From contig OY759982.1 of the NCBI GenBank assembly GCA_963662895.1, positions 310,001 through 374,000 on the forward strand: a stretch of 64,000 nucleotides of DNA. Direction: 5' to 3'. The notes under the pieces were generated by a model that did not search any database, was not told the DNA's origin, and was given only the letters and a program-made list of their open reading frames with translations. A program made the translations under genes and the position numbers. Shown piece after piece: positions 16,160-25,441 of this stretch. Each line of letters begins with the position of its first letter. Position 1 is the stretch's first letter. Origin of the DNA: GWE2-42-39 sp963662895. Its GTDB lineage: Bacteria > Bacteroidota > Bacteroidia > Bacteroidales > Prolixibacteraceae.

Positions 16160-17359
16160 ATGTTTGCCAGCCGTTACATATCACAAAATATTGTTTATCC
16201 GGAATTTATTAAACAAAAGCCGGATATGGGCCTGGGGATGGTCGTGGTGATCCCCTGTTACCGGGAACCTGGTATTTTAGAAACGCTTCAGTCGCTGGTT
16301 AACTGTGAAAAACCATTGTGCCGGGTTGAGGTAATCGTGGTTGTGAACCAGCCGGAAAATGCCCTCCGGGAAATAGTCGGTTTAAATCAGGAAACGGTTA
16401 GGCAGCTGGAAGAATGGAAAAAACAATATGACCACCCGGAACTTCAGCTTTTCCCGGTATGCCCGGCACCATTTCCGAAGAAATCGGCAGGGGCGGGGAT
16501 GGCCCGTAAAACAGGAATGGATGAAGCTATCCGCAGGTTCCACTCTGTCAACAAGCCCGGAGGGATCCTTGTTTCGCTTGATGCCGATTCTACCGTTGAT
16601 ATAGATTACCTGGTTGAAATAGAAAAGCATTTTTTAAAGAACCCCGGTAATGTTGGCGCAACTATTCGTTTTCAGCACCGCACCGATCCCTGGATAATGA
16701 GCAAAAAACAAATTGAAGGGATTAAATTGTATGAAAGGTATCTTTATTATTACAGGAATGCCCTTTCATATACCGGTTATCCGTTTGCTTTGCTTACCAT
16801 TGGTTCGGCCTTTTGTTGTAAAGCAGATGCGTATGTGAAACAGGGAGGCATGAACCGTCGGCAGGCTGGTGAAGATTTTTATTTTCTGCATAAATTGAGC
16901 CAGTTGGGGGCCATCGGAGAGATTCGTTCGACCTGTGTATATCCGTCAGCACGTTTGTCCGATCGGGTGCCTTTTGGGACAGGCCCTGCCTTACAGCGCT
17001 GGATCGATGATCAGGAAGATTTGACCATGACTTTTCGCTTTCAGGCTTTTGTCGATCTGAAACTATTTTTTGACCGGACCGGAGAGCTTTATAAAATAGG
17101 TAAAGGTGCATTCGATCAATTGAAAGAAGAGATGCCTGTTCCTTTTCAGCAATTTTTAAATGAAGATCATTTCTACGATGAACTTTTGATTGTCAATCAG
17201 AATGCAGCCTCGCCGGAAGCTTTCCGGAAACGTTTTTTTCAGGTGTTTAATGCTTTTAAAGTGTTGAAATACATTAATTTTTCTCACAACTTTTTTTACC
17301 GGAAGCAAAATATTTCGGAAGCTGAGAATGAGTTGTCAGCCCATAACGTTATTAACTGA
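16160..17359 (+). CDS. Family 2-like glycosyltransferase
   Basis: About 399 residues with a GT-A fold. The segment MVVVIPCYREPGILETLQSL near residue 25 is the nucleotide-sugar-binding start, GGILVSLDADSTVD near 135 holds the metal-binding DxD-type motif, and GEDFYFLHKLSQLG carries the acceptor-side acidic residues. A GTG at 16151 would add three residues. There are no clear membrane helices. It is monocistronic between OmpH/Skp and acylphosphatase, so the glycan product is unknown. Confidence 0.82.
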   Translation: MFASRYISQNIVYPEFIKQKPDMGLGMVVVIPCYREPGILETLQSLVNCEKPLCRVEVIVVVNQPENALREIVGLNQETVRQLEEWKKQYDHPELQLFPVCPAPFPKKSAGAGMARKTGMDEAIRRFHSVNKPGGILVSLDADSTVDIDYLVEIEKHFLKNPGNVGATIRFQHRTDPWIMSKKQIEGIKLYERYLYYYRNALSYTGYPFALLTIGSAFCCKADAYVKQGGMNRRQAGEDFYFLHKLSQLGAIGEIRSTCVYPSARLSDRVPFGTGPALQRWIDDQEDLTMTFRFQAFVDLKLFFDRTGELYKIGKGAFDQLKEEMPVPFQQFLNEDHFYDELLIVNQNAASPEAFRKRFFQVFNAFKVLKYINFSHNFFYRKQNISEAENELSAHNVIN

Positions 17360-17379
17360 ATATCGTTTATAACAGTATT

Positions 17380-17655
17380 TTACCTGACGAAAAATGAGTC
17401 AGGGATATGATCAGTGATAAAATCACTGATTGCTACCGACATTACCCGTGCCAATGGCGGGCCTGTTTTTACCCAGTCGATAAATGTTCCCATATCTTTC
17501 TGGATGCCGTGAGCTATAATTTCCACATCCTGGTTGGGCAAATTCCTTACCCATCCGGTGATTCTAAAATCAGCGGCTTTTTGCATTACGAACCAACGGT
17601 ATCCCACTCCCTGCACCCGTCCCTTCACAATGATATGTACTGATCGCCGGGCCAC
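17380..17655 (-). CDS. Acylphosphatase
   Basis: Hydrolyses acyl phosphates in the cytoplasm. The signature KGRVQGVGYRWFVMQKA carries the catalytic Arg, and GWVRNLPNQDVEIIAHG carries the catalytic Asn. I place the start at a GTG (17655), which gives the usual length of about 91 residues and lies 7 bp after the upstream gene's stop. The longer 122-residue frame would overlap that gene and has no family support. It is likely co-transcribed with the membrane protein upstream. Confidence 0.9.
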   Translation of the reverse strand: MARRSVHIIVKGRVQGVGYRWFVMQKAADFRITGWVRNLPNQDVEIIAHGIQKDMGTFIDWVKTGPPLARVMSVAISDFITDHIPDSFFVR

Positions 17656-17662
17656 TAATTTA

Positions 17663-18043
17663 TCATTGTTCGTTATTTTTTCTTTTCTCTTTATTAAATA
17701 AGTTAATTGTTTCTTTCTGAACCAGCGCCCAGATGGAGTAGATGCCAACTGCAGTGCCTATCGGGAAACTTAAAAGTTTTAATGCCGAGATGATCAGTAT
17801 CAGTATACGGGCCCATTCTTTATACTTAAAAAGTCCCAGTCCGGCAATAAATCCGGGAATTGAAAGAATGAAAAGAAATATTGCCAAAGTATTGGCAACG
17901 ATCGATAATATAATCCCGGGTTCTGGTTCGCCGATAAAATTACCGATGACATTCAACAGGGAATACAAGATAATAGCAAGCATAAATCCTAAAATACTTA
18001 AGGCTATATGCAACGAAGCAACGGTACGGACATGTCCTTCCAT
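17663..18043 (-). CDS. Small membrane protein, unknown function
   Basis: A 126-residue protein with four predicted membrane segments (about residues 10-32, 45-68, 72-92 and 96-110) and a charged C-terminus (NLFNKEKRKNNEQ). Similar short four-helix proteins are common in Bacteroidetes without assigned function. It lies directly upstream of acylphosphatase in what looks like a two-gene operon. Confidence 0.75.
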   Translation of the reverse strand: MEGHVRTVASLHIALSILGFMLAIILYSLLNVIGNFIGEPEPGIILSIVANTLAIFLFILSIPGFIAGLGLFKYKEWARILILIISALKLLSFPIGTAVGIYSIWALVQKETINLFNKEKRKNNEQ

Positions 18044-18360
18044 GGCAGTTAATTTTTATTAATGAATGAGTATAAAATTACTCATTTAAACTGAAAACTC
18101 AGGAAAAGAAGAATATGTTTTTAATTCATTCCCAAAACATTCAGCTAATTTTTGAACAGCTTCAGGAACGGGCAGGGGACAGGGCTGTTCAATTTTCTAA
18201 ATAAAGTAGAATTAAAAACTAATGCGAATTAAGTATGGGAAAGGAACCGTTCTTTGGGAGTCAGCTATTCACAATTATTAACAACAAAGAATATTTTCCC
18301 GGTCAAATCATTAATCGAATTATTTATCTTCGGGCAGAAATTATAAAAACCTAATAGACA
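18044..18360. other. Intergenic region with a long hairpin
   Basis: This divergent gap holds a perfect 9-bp inverted repeat, TTGAACAGC (18152-18160) and GCTGTTCAA (18184-18192), and a weak -7 box (TATCTTCG, 18325-18332) ahead of the TonB receptor. No coding sequence is seen. Confidence 0.5.
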
Positions 18361-20820
18361 ATGATCTCAAGAAGAGGATATTTAATATTCCTGTTTTTTA
18401 TTAATATCTGTATGCAAGTCCAGTCTCAGGATAATACCACGGTTTCGAGCCATAAAGGAACTATGAAAGGAAAAATTATAGACGCATCGACAAAGCAAAG
18501 TATGGAATATGCAAATGTTTCTGCTTATAGCATGCGCGACTCAACACTTGTAACCGGAGGGATTACCAACGAGAACGGAGAATTTGAGATTGGCCCGTTC
18601 AATCCCGGAATATATTATCTTGATGCTAATTTTATAGGGTTCAATAAAATCCGTATTAAAAATATTACCATCGGTTCTGATAAGACAGAGATAGACCTTG
18701 GAACAATTGAACTGCATCCGTCGACCCGGGAAATTGGTACAGTGGAAGTGGTTGCTGAAAGATCGCGTGTAGTGTATAAAGTAGACAAAAAAGTGATCAA
18801 TGTTGGCCAGGATATAAATGCAGCAGGGGGAACTATTGCCGATGTATTGGAAAATACTCCTTCAGTACAGGTTGATATAGAAGGTAATGTAACATTGCGG
18901 GGATCGTCGGACTTTACTGTTTTAATTGATGGAAAACCAAGTGTATTAAGCGGTAGTGACGCCCTGCAGCAAATACCGGCTTCGGCTATCGAAAACATTG
19001 AAATCATAACCAATCCTTCGGTAAAGTATGATCCGGATGGTATGGCAGGGATTGTTAATCTTGTTATGAAAAAAAATATTCTCTCCGGCTTTAACGGGAT
19101 CGTAAGCGTCTCTGCCGGAAGTAACGACAGAAAGGGACTTAATTTAGCCATTAACCAGAAAACGAAAAAAAGAAATTTTTCGTTTGGGATTGATCTGAAT
19201 GACCGTCCTTTTTCAGGAGAAAGCGAAAGTTCCCGGCAAACTTTTCAAAACGATACAATTATTTATTTAGACAAAAGTGGGCAGCGGGAATTTACCCATG
19301 GAGGGTATACCTTTAAACCAGGTGTCGATTTCTATTTGTCGGATTTTTCTACCTTAGGTTTTTCGGCCCGTTACGGACATTATAACTTCGAAAGTGGTGG
19401 TACCGGTAATATTCATCAATATACGTCTCCTGCTACAAAGGATAGTTATTCGCAGGAAAGAGACCCTTCCAAAAGAAACGGCAGTTATTTCAGTGGAGAT
19501 ATGAATTTCCAACATAAATTTAACAAAGAAGGAACGCATAATTTGGACGTTGTATTTTATTATTCGCACCGAAATGGAGATGACCTTGATGTAGAAGATG
19601 AACTATTAACCAATTCATCTTTTGAACCAACCGGCTTATATTTATCCAGAATTAATACTAATGAACATGAATCATCCAATAGATACCGGTTTAAGGCTGA
19701 TTATATCAAACCTCTGGGAGAATTCGGAAAATTGGAAGCCGGCATTCAAAGCCGGATAGACAGGGAAACTGAAGATTATTTATTTGAGCGGTACGATACA
19801 GCAACAGAGAAATGGATTAACGATGAAAAATACACTAGTTCAATGGATTTTAAGCGGGAAATTTATTCCGCTTATACCACCGTATCAAGCAAGATCGGGG
19901 CAGTAGAATACATGCTTGGAGTAAGAGGGGAATATACAAACAGGGAGACAGACCATGCAAAAGTCGATAAACCTTATAAATTAAACCGTTTTGATTTTTT
20001 CCCTTCAGGGCATTTCGCGTATACATTATTTGACAAGAGCCAGTTGATGGCCAGCTACAGCCGTCGGATTAACCGTCCACGGGGAAGAGATCTGGATCCT
20101 TTTGAAAGCTACCGAGACCAATATACCATCCGGGTAGGAAACCCCGATCTTAAACCGGAGTATACTAATTCTTATGAATTAAGCTATATGAAACATTTCG
20201 GAAAATCATTTGTTTCCATCGAAAGTTTTTACAGGGTTACCAATAATTCAATCAGCCGTTTAAATGAACTCGGAGATGATAATATATTATACGAAACAAC
20301 TGTGAATTTGAATAATGACTATTCTTTGGGTGGAGAACTTATGGGGAATATCAATTTTGCGGAATGGTTGCAGGTAAACAGCAGCGTTTCTGTATATCAC
20401 TACAAAATAGAAGATGATTCGGGTGATGGATATATTGAACGTGAAAGTACGAATATTGACGGACGGTTTAATTCTACCTTTAAATTTTCGTCAAACAGCC
20501 GGATGCAGTTGACCGGAATATACCGTGGCCCGTCTGTTTCAGTACAGGGAGAAAGAAAAGGTATGTTTTATACCAACATTTCATACAGGCATGACCTTTG
20601 GAACAAAAAGTTAACTGCAACATTCAGCGTTCAGGATATTTTAGGAACAGCCAAACGGAAAGGGAGTTCAAGCGGAACAAATTTCATCTCAAACTATGCC
20701 TTTAAACGTGAACCTCGTATATTGATGCTAACCTTGAGTTATAAACTTAATAACTACAAGATGGATGATTCTGTACCATCAGAAAGTAATGAAATAGATT
20801 TTAATGAAGGAAGTTTTTAA
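18361..20820 (+). CDS. TonB-dependent receptor, outer-membrane beta-barrel family
   Basis: An 819-residue outer-membrane protein. A signal peptide (about 1-22) is followed by a carboxypeptidase-like regulatory domain (KGKIIDASTKQSMEYANVSAY, about 35-115). A plug domain (DVLENTPSVQVDIEGNVTLRGSSDF, about 160-240) and a large beta-barrel of the OMP_b-brl_3 type follow. Unlike SusC it has no SusD neighbour, so it more likely imports a small ligand such as a siderophore, metal complex or peptide, or serves assembly. The ligand cannot be predicted. Confidence 0.88.
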   Translation: MISRRGYLIFLFFINICMQVQSQDNTTVSSHKGTMKGKIIDASTKQSMEYANVSAYSMRDSTLVTGGITNENGEFEIGPFNPGIYYLDANFIGFNKIRIKNITIGSDKTEIDLGTIELHPSTREIGTVEVVAERSRVVYKVDKKVINVGQDINAAGGTIADVLENTPSVQVDIEGNVTLRGSSDFTVLIDGKPSVLSGSDALQQIPASAIENIEIITNPSVKYDPDGMAGIVNLVMKKNILSGFNGIVSVSAGSNDRKGLNLAINQKTKKRNFSFGIDLNDRPFSGESESSRQTFQNDTIIYLDKSGQREFTHGGYTFKPGVDFYLSDFSTLGFSARYGHYNFESGGTGNIHQYTSPATKDSYSQERDPSKRNGSYFSGDMNFQHKFNKEGTHNLDVVFYYSHRNGDDLDVEDELLTNSSFEPTGLYLSRINTNEHESSNRYRFKADYIKPLGEFGKLEAGIQSRIDRETEDYLFERYDTATEKWINDEKYTSSMDFKREIYSAYTTVSSKIGAVEYMLGVRGEYTNRETDHAKVDKPYKLNRFDFFPSGHFAYTLFDKSQLMASYSRRINRPRGRDLDPFESYRDQYTIRVGNPDLKPEYTNSYELSYMKHFGKSFVSIESFYRVTNNSISRLNELGDDNILYETTVNLNNDYSLGGELMGNINFAEWLQVNSSVSVYHYKIEDDSGDGYIERESTNIDGRFNSTFKFSSNSRMQLTGIYRGPSVSVQGERKGMFYTNISYRHDLWNKKLTATFSVQDILGTAKRKGSSSGTNFISNYAFKREPRILMLTLSYKLNNYKMDDSVPSESNEIDFNEGSF

Positions 20821-20909
20821 AGAGAATTAAGCTGAATGACCGGGGGATTGAGACTTTTGATTACGAATTGCCTGAATCGGTGGAATCATGGGGATGGAAA
20901 TATCATTGT

Positions 20910-22253
20910 CTATTCGGGAAACGAGGTAGTGTCTTTCCCCGGAACAGGATTTTTAGCTATGCCCCGCAAAATACTTCTCTTGGAAATAATAGTCTGGAAT
21001 ACCCCGCGGCCCAGCATAAATAACGACATTGCCAGCCAGAGTGCGTGGTTATCGATAGTATTGTTCAGAAAATAATAAGCCGGGGCAAATACCAGGATGG
21101 TAGCAGCCAGCATGGTGTTACGCATAGCCTTTGAGGCAGTGGCTCCAATGTAAATACCGTCCCATATAAACGATGCAAAACTGGCGACTGGTATCAGTAT
21201 TACCCAGACAAGATAAGCTGTCGATTGCTCAATTAGCTCCTTGTTATTGGTCAGAATACGTAAAATAAGTTTATTCCCAAACAGGTAAAGGATGGAGTAG
21301 GAGAGAGCAAGTACTGCTCCCCAGAGAAACAGTAAACGAATGAGTTTTTTGAGTGACCCAAAATCGTTACGGCCAATGTATTTTCCGGTAAGTGCTTCAC
21401 CTGCAAAAGCAAAACCATCGATGAAAAACGAAAATAAAAACAGGAATTGTAGCAGCATGGAATTAACTGCCAGTATTGAATCGCTGGTGCTTGCCGATTT
21501 CGAAGTGAAAAACGTAAATACAATAATTATACAAAAGGTGCGGATGAAGATATCGGTATTTACTTTGAAAAATACCAGCAGTTTTTGCAGGTTGGCAACT
21601 TGTTCCCGGTTGAATTGATGCAACAGGTGCCTGTATTTTTTCAGTAATAACACGAAAGCTGTTGTAATGCCCAGGTATTGAGCGCACAAAGTTCCCAAGG
21701 CAACGCCATCGGAATTCATACGGAAAACTTTGATGAAAAGGAGATTCATGGCAATATTGAAAATATTCACCAGTATGGCAATAATCATCGGGTATCTGGC
21801 ATTCTGCATCCCCAGTAGCCAGCCGGTGATAGCATACAGACCCAAAGTAGCCGGTGCTGCCCATATCCGGATATTGAAATAAGACCGGGCCAGAGTTTCT
21901 ACTTCCATGCTCCCGTTAATAAAAAAGAAGCTGAGCCATACAATCGGCTTTTGCAGGACAATAATGAGTAGCCCTATCAGCAAAGCGATGATCACCGAAC
22001 GGTAAAACAGCGATGCTTCTTCCTGGTGGTCTTCCCTGCCGTAAGCCTGAGCTGTAAACCCACTGGTACTCATCCGAAGGAACCCAAAACCCCAGTAAAT
22101 AAAATTAAATATTACAGTCCCAAGTGCTACGGCTCCAATATACACTTCCGAACCCAGGTGCCCCATCAACGATAAGTCGACCATGCCAAGCAGGGGAATC
22201 GTGACATTAGCAATAATATTCGGTATGGCAAGACGAAGTATCTTTTGATTCAC
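20910..22253 (-). CDS. MATE family efflux transporter (DinF-like)
   Basis: A 447-residue inner-membrane protein with about twelve hydrophobic segments and the N-terminal LRLAIPNIIANVTIPLLGMVDLSLMGHLG segment typical of MATE/DinF transporters (only part of it is diagnostic). It exports cationic or organic compounds by Na+ or H+ antiport; the substrate is unknown. It is convergent with the TonB receptor and divergent from the SOD genes. Confidence 0.9.
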   Translation of the reverse strand: MNQKILRLAIPNIIANVTIPLLGMVDLSLMGHLGSEVYIGAVALGTVIFNFIYWGFGFLRMSTSGFTAQAYGREDHQEEASLFYRSVIIALLIGLLIIVLQKPIVWLSFFFINGSMEVETLARSYFNIRIWAAPATLGLYAITGWLLGMQNARYPMIIAILVNIFNIAMNLLFIKVFRMNSDGVALGTLCAQYLGITTAFVLLLKKYRHLLHQFNREQVANLQKLLVFFKVNTDIFIRTFCIIIVFTFFTSKSASTSDSILAVNSMLLQFLFLFSFFIDGFAFAGEALTGKYIGRNDFGSLKKLIRLLFLWGAVLALSYSILYLFGNKLILRILTNNKELIEQSTAYLVWVILIPVASFASFIWDGIYIGATASKAMRNTMLAATILVFAPAYYFLNNTIDNHALWLAMSLFMLGRGVFQTIISKRSILRGIAKNPVPGKDTTSFPE

Positions 22254-22362
22254 AATTCGAAATTTTACCGCAAATAAAACAAGTTTCTCCCGGTTCTGAA
22301 AATATCAAATTGATATAATCTATTGCAGATAGATAAATCAGATTAAAAAAAGTGTCTTCTTA

Positions 22363-22395
22363 TTTGTAATGAATATGAATAATGCATTAGTTTTG
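22363..22395 (+). promoter_or_regulatory. Promoter of the first SOD gene
   Basis: TTTG at 22363-22366 and TAGTTTTG at 22388-22395 match the Bacteroidetes -33/-7 elements with 21 bp between them, 45 bp upstream of the start codon. Confidence 0.55.
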
Positions 22396-22440
22396 CATAA
22401 AAAGATAATTAAATCCTTTAATCATTAAAATTTAAATATT

Positions 22441-23040
22441 ATGTCATTCAAATTACCAAAATTATCATACGCATACAATGCACTGGAACCTTATATTGAT
22501 GCCCGTACGATGGAAATTCATCACGAAAAGCATCATGGGGGGTATACCAATAATCTGAACAGTGCTATTCAGGGAACAATCCTTGAAGGAAAAACAATTG
22601 AAGAGATATTGGCAGGAGTTTCGGCTCATTCTCCGGCAGTTCGTAACAATGGAGGAGGTTATTACAATCACAACTTATATTGGAACATTATGGCTCCGGG
22701 GGGCGTAAAAAGCCCGGAAGGTGAGCTTCTTGATGCGATAAACGATTCGTTCGGATCAGTACAGGACTTTAAGGAGGCATTTACCAAGGCTGCGCTTACA
22801 CGATTTGGTTCGGGGTGGGCATGGCTGGTGAAGCAGGGTGATAGTCTGGTGGTTTCATCGACTCCCAATCAGGACAATCCTCTCATGGATGTTGCTGAGA
22901 TAAAGGGTACGCCTGTTCTTGGTATTGATGTGTGGGAACATGCATATTACCTGAAATATCAGAACCGCCGTCCTGATTATGTTGACGCTTTCTGGAATGT
23001 GATCAACTGGGATGAGGTGGCCAGACGATTTAAAGGTTAG
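22441..23040 (+). CDS. Superoxide dismutase, Mn-type signature
   Basis: A 199-residue Fe/Mn-family SOD that converts superoxide to peroxide and oxygen. Metal ligands lie in MEIHHEKHH (N-terminal His), NHNLYW (His77) and DVWEHAYY (Asp and His). Gly73 replaces the Gln found at this place in Fe enzymes, and Gln144 in NQDNPLMD supplies the outer-sphere glutamine, which is the Mn-type pattern. It stands 248 bp before a second SOD of the opposite type and has its own terminator. Confidence 0.93.
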   Translation: MSFKLPKLSYAYNALEPYIDARTMEIHHEKHHGGYTNNLNSAIQGTILEGKTIEEILAGVSAHSPAVRNNGGGYYNHNLYWNIMAPGGVKSPEGELLDAINDSFGSVQDFKEAFTKAALTRFGSGWAWLVKQGDSLVVSSTPNQDNPLMDVAEIKGTPVLGIDVWEHAYYLKYQNRRPDYVDAFWNVINWDEVARRFKG

Positions 23041-23057
23041 TTGATTTTTGGTTTTTT

Positions 23058-23085
23058 CCCCCGGGCAGAGGTTCCGGGGGTTTTT
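23058..23085 (+). terminator. Terminator between the two SOD genes
   Basis: CCCCCGG (23058-23064) pairs with CCGGGGG (23074-23080), followed by five T residues. It gives each SOD gene its own transcript. Confidence 0.85.
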
Positions 23086-23287
23086 ATTTGTTTTGAATTT
23101 TAAAGTTGGAACTACTTTTTAGTGGTCTCTCTTTACTTTTAAAGTAGGAAATAAGAAATGCATAGGTTTCAACCTAACCGCATGCTAAAAAAAAAATTAT
23201 TAGCAGTTTTATGAACTTTTGCTGTAATTTCATGTTTAATATTTTCAAAAACCGGAAATTAAAGTTTAACCTTTAAAAATATTAAAC

Positions 23288-23863
23288 ATGAAATTTGAAT
23301 TACCTGCTTTACCGTATGCAAAAGTTGCGCTTGAACCTTTTATCAGTGCACAAACCCTGGAATATCATCATGGGAAACATCATCAGGCCTACGTCAATAA
23401 CCTGAATAACCTGATTGCCGGAACCGAATTTGAAAATGCAGACCTGGAAACGATCATTAAAAAGTCGACTGGTGGTATTTTTAATAATGGAGCACAGGTT
23501 TTCAACCATACGTTTTATTTTGAACAATTCAGTAAAGATGGTTGCAAAGAACCTAAAGATCAGTTGAAAACAGCTATTGATGCCGAGTTTGGTTCGTTCG
23601 AAGCGTTTAAGGAAGCATTTTCCAGGGCTGCCGCTACTTTGTTTGGATCAGGCTGGGCCTGGCTGGTGAAAGACACTTCCGGAAAATTAAGCATTATGCA
23701 AACCAGCAATGCCGGCTGTCCGGTTAGAGACGGGCTTATACCCCTGTTGACCTGTGATGTGTGGGAACACGCGTATTATCTCGATAAACAAAACCAACGT
23801 CCGAGATACATTGAAGATTTCTGGAAGGTGCTGGACTGGAAAGTTGTTTCAGAAAGATTTTAA
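23288..23863 (+). CDS. sodB: Superoxide dismutase, Fe-type signature
   Basis: A 191-residue paralogue of the preceding SOD. Gln70 in NGAQVFNHTFYF occupies the Fe-type position, and Ala142-Gly143 in TSNAGCPV replaces the Mn-type Gln. Ligands are His74 and the Asp/His of DVWEHAYYLDKQN. It is separated from the first gene by a terminator, so the two can be controlled independently, for example by iron status. It is followed by a small HTH gene 33 bp downstream. Confidence 0.92.
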   Translation: MKFELPALPYAKVALEPFISAQTLEYHHGKHHQAYVNNLNNLIAGTEFENADLETIIKKSTGGIFNNGAQVFNHTFYFEQFSKDGCKEPKDQLKTAIDAEFGSFEAFKEAFSRAAATLFGSGWAWLVKDTSGKLSIMQTSNAGCPVRDGLIPLLTCDVWEHAYYLDKQNQRPRYIEDFWKVLDWKVVSERF

Positions 23864-23896
23864 CAGTAAAAGACGATAAATAAAAATTGAACGGTT

Positions 23897-24073
23897 ATGA
23901 ACGTAGAAAAAGTACTGGAAGTAATGAGCGCTTCCGATAAACCGATGAAGGCCGGTGAAATTGCTGCTGCTACAGGACTCAACAAAAAAGAAGTTGATAA
24001 AGCAATGAATATTCTCAAAAAAGAAGGGAAAATTGTTTCCCCGGTACGTTGTGCCTGGGAAGTGAAGAAATAG
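23897..24073 (+). CDS. Small winged-helix/HTH protein
   Basis: A 58-residue frame, MNVEKVLEVMSASDKPMKAG onward, ends in KEGKIVSPVRCAWEVKK. The pattern helix - EIAAATGLNKKEVDKAMNILKKEG - wing resembles a bare winged-helix unit of the kind annotated as a transcriptional regulator in Bacteroidetes and Chlorobi. It follows sodB by 33 bp with a terminator right after, so the two are probably co-transcribed. DNA targets are unknown. Confidence 0.75.
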   Translation: MNVEKVLEVMSASDKPMKAGEIAAATGLNKKEVDKAMNILKKEGKIVSPVRCAWEVKK

Positions 24074-24094
24074 GGGGAACAAAAGGTTATCATG

Positions 24095-24129
24095 AAGGGA
24101 GATTTGTCACAAATCTCCCTTTGTTTTTT
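24095..24129 (+). terminator. Terminator after the sodB-HTH unit
   Basis: AAGGGAGATTT pairs with AAATCTCCCTT around a 5-nt loop, followed by TG and seven T residues. Confidence 0.88.
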
Positions 24130-24211
24130 TGCGATTTTGTAATAATTATTTATAAATATTTCTTAGTTAGTAAAAAAAATTATAAACTTGCAGGGGTAAA
24201 ATAAAAAATAT

Positions 24212-25441
24212 ATGCCATCATCGAAAAATATGGATTTGTTCCTTCGGGATATAAAGGATGTTAACAATGAAAATCGTCAGTACGCTCAGAAAAGAAAAAT
24301 TGTTTCTTTGTTGAATAAATCTGAGAATCCACTTACCATTCCTGCAATTTGTAAAAAAGTAAAATTAAGTGTTCCAACAGGTACCCGGCTGGTAAATGAA
24401 TTAATCGAAGATAAAATAGTAATAGAACTGGGTAAAAAGGAGACAGAAAACGGTCGCCGTCCTTCACTATATCAGGTCGATCCTGACTATGCCTATTCTA
24501 TTGGGGTTGTCATATTGCTGAAAGGGATTTCTTTTGCTGTTTTTAATATGGAAATGAAAGAGATTTTTTCAGTAGAAGATGAGAATTTCGTTCTTGAGAA
24601 TACAATTGGATGTTTGGATGAGGTTGTTGAGTTTATAAAAGATTCGGTAGATAAATCAGGTATCCAGGGATGGCGTATTTTAGGTATAGGGGTTGGTATT
24701 ACCGGGCGTGTAAATCCCCAAACAGGAAATTCATACAATTATTTTAATTTTTTGGAGGAATCATTAACTGATTGGTTGTCAGAAAGGCTGGCTTTTCCTG
24801 CTTTTATTGATAATGATACGCAGGTTTTAGGGCTGGCAGAGCAGGTTTTTGGTGATGCCCGCAATATTCGAAATGCATTTGTGGTTAACCTGAGCAGGGG
24901 CTTAGGGATGTCTGTTATTGCGAATGGTGAAATTGTTGGAGGAGAGCAAGGATTTGCAGGAGAGTTTGGACATATTCAGTTTGCCAGGTCAGATAAGCTG
25001 TGTTTGTGCGGGAAACGTGGTTGTTTAGGGACGGAAGTTTCAGGACATGCCTTGGAGCAAAATTTTCAGGAACAAATAAAGGAAGGTGAAACTTCCTTGC
25101 TTATGAATACTAAAAGTATAGAATTAATTCGCTACGAAGATATTTTGCAGGCAGCATGGGAAGGAGATGCGCTATCCATTTCTTTGATTCATAATATGGG
25201 TTTTCTGATAGGTAAAGCTTTGGGAAATATGATAAACTTGCTTAATCCAGGAATGATAATAATTGGAGGAAAATTTGTTTCCGCAAAAGAGGTTCTAATT
25301 GATTCTATAAAATCAGGAATGACTCATACTGCTCTTTCTTTACCTCTTCGTTCGTGTGAGTTAATATTCTCTTCTATTGGACCTGATGCCGCTATAAAAG
25401 GGGCAGGTGCTATTGTTTTACGCAGACTTCAGTTAATATAA
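24212..25441 (+). CDS. ROK family transcriptional regulator
   Basis: 409 residues. An N-terminal winged helix (about 20-85, NPLTIPAICKKVKLSVPTGT) precedes a ROK sugar-kinase-like domain with the ATP-site-like GIGVGITGRVN and the zinc motif CLCGKRGCLGTEVSG near residue 270. ROK repressors of this NagC/XylR type respond to sugars or amino-sugar phosphates. It is transcribed toward the PUL that begins 350 bp downstream and is the obvious candidate for its regulator. The N-acylglucosamine 2-epimerase in that PUL makes an amino-sugar effector plausible. Confidence 0.88.
   Translation: MPSSKNMDLFLRDIKDVNNENRQYAQKRKIVSLLNKSENPLTIPAICKKVKLSVPTGTRLVNELIEDKIVIELGKKETENGRRPSLYQVDPDYAYSIGVVILLKGISFAVFNMEMKEIFSVEDENFVLENTIGCLDEVVEFIKDSVDKSGIQGWRILGIGVGITGRVNPQTGNSYNYFNFLEESLTDWLSERLAFPAFIDNDTQVLGLAEQVFGDARNIRNAFVVNLSRGLGMSVIANGEIVGGEQGFAGEFGHIQFARSDKLCLCGKRGCLGTEVSGHALEQNFQEQIKEGETSLLMNTKSIELIRYEDILQAAWEGDALSISLIHNMGFLIGKALGNMINLLNPGMIIIGGKFVSAKEVLIDSIKSGMTHTALSLPLRSCELIFSSIGPDAAIKGAGAIVLRRLQLI

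Noticed and set aside
17656..17748. N-terminal extension of the acylphosphatase frame
   Set aside because: It overlaps the upstream membrane protein and lacks family similarity; the GTG at 17655 gives the normal length.
20836..21075. 79-codon plus-strand frame downstream of the TonB receptor
   Set aside because: It lies antisense to the 3' end of the MATE gene and has no protein-like features.
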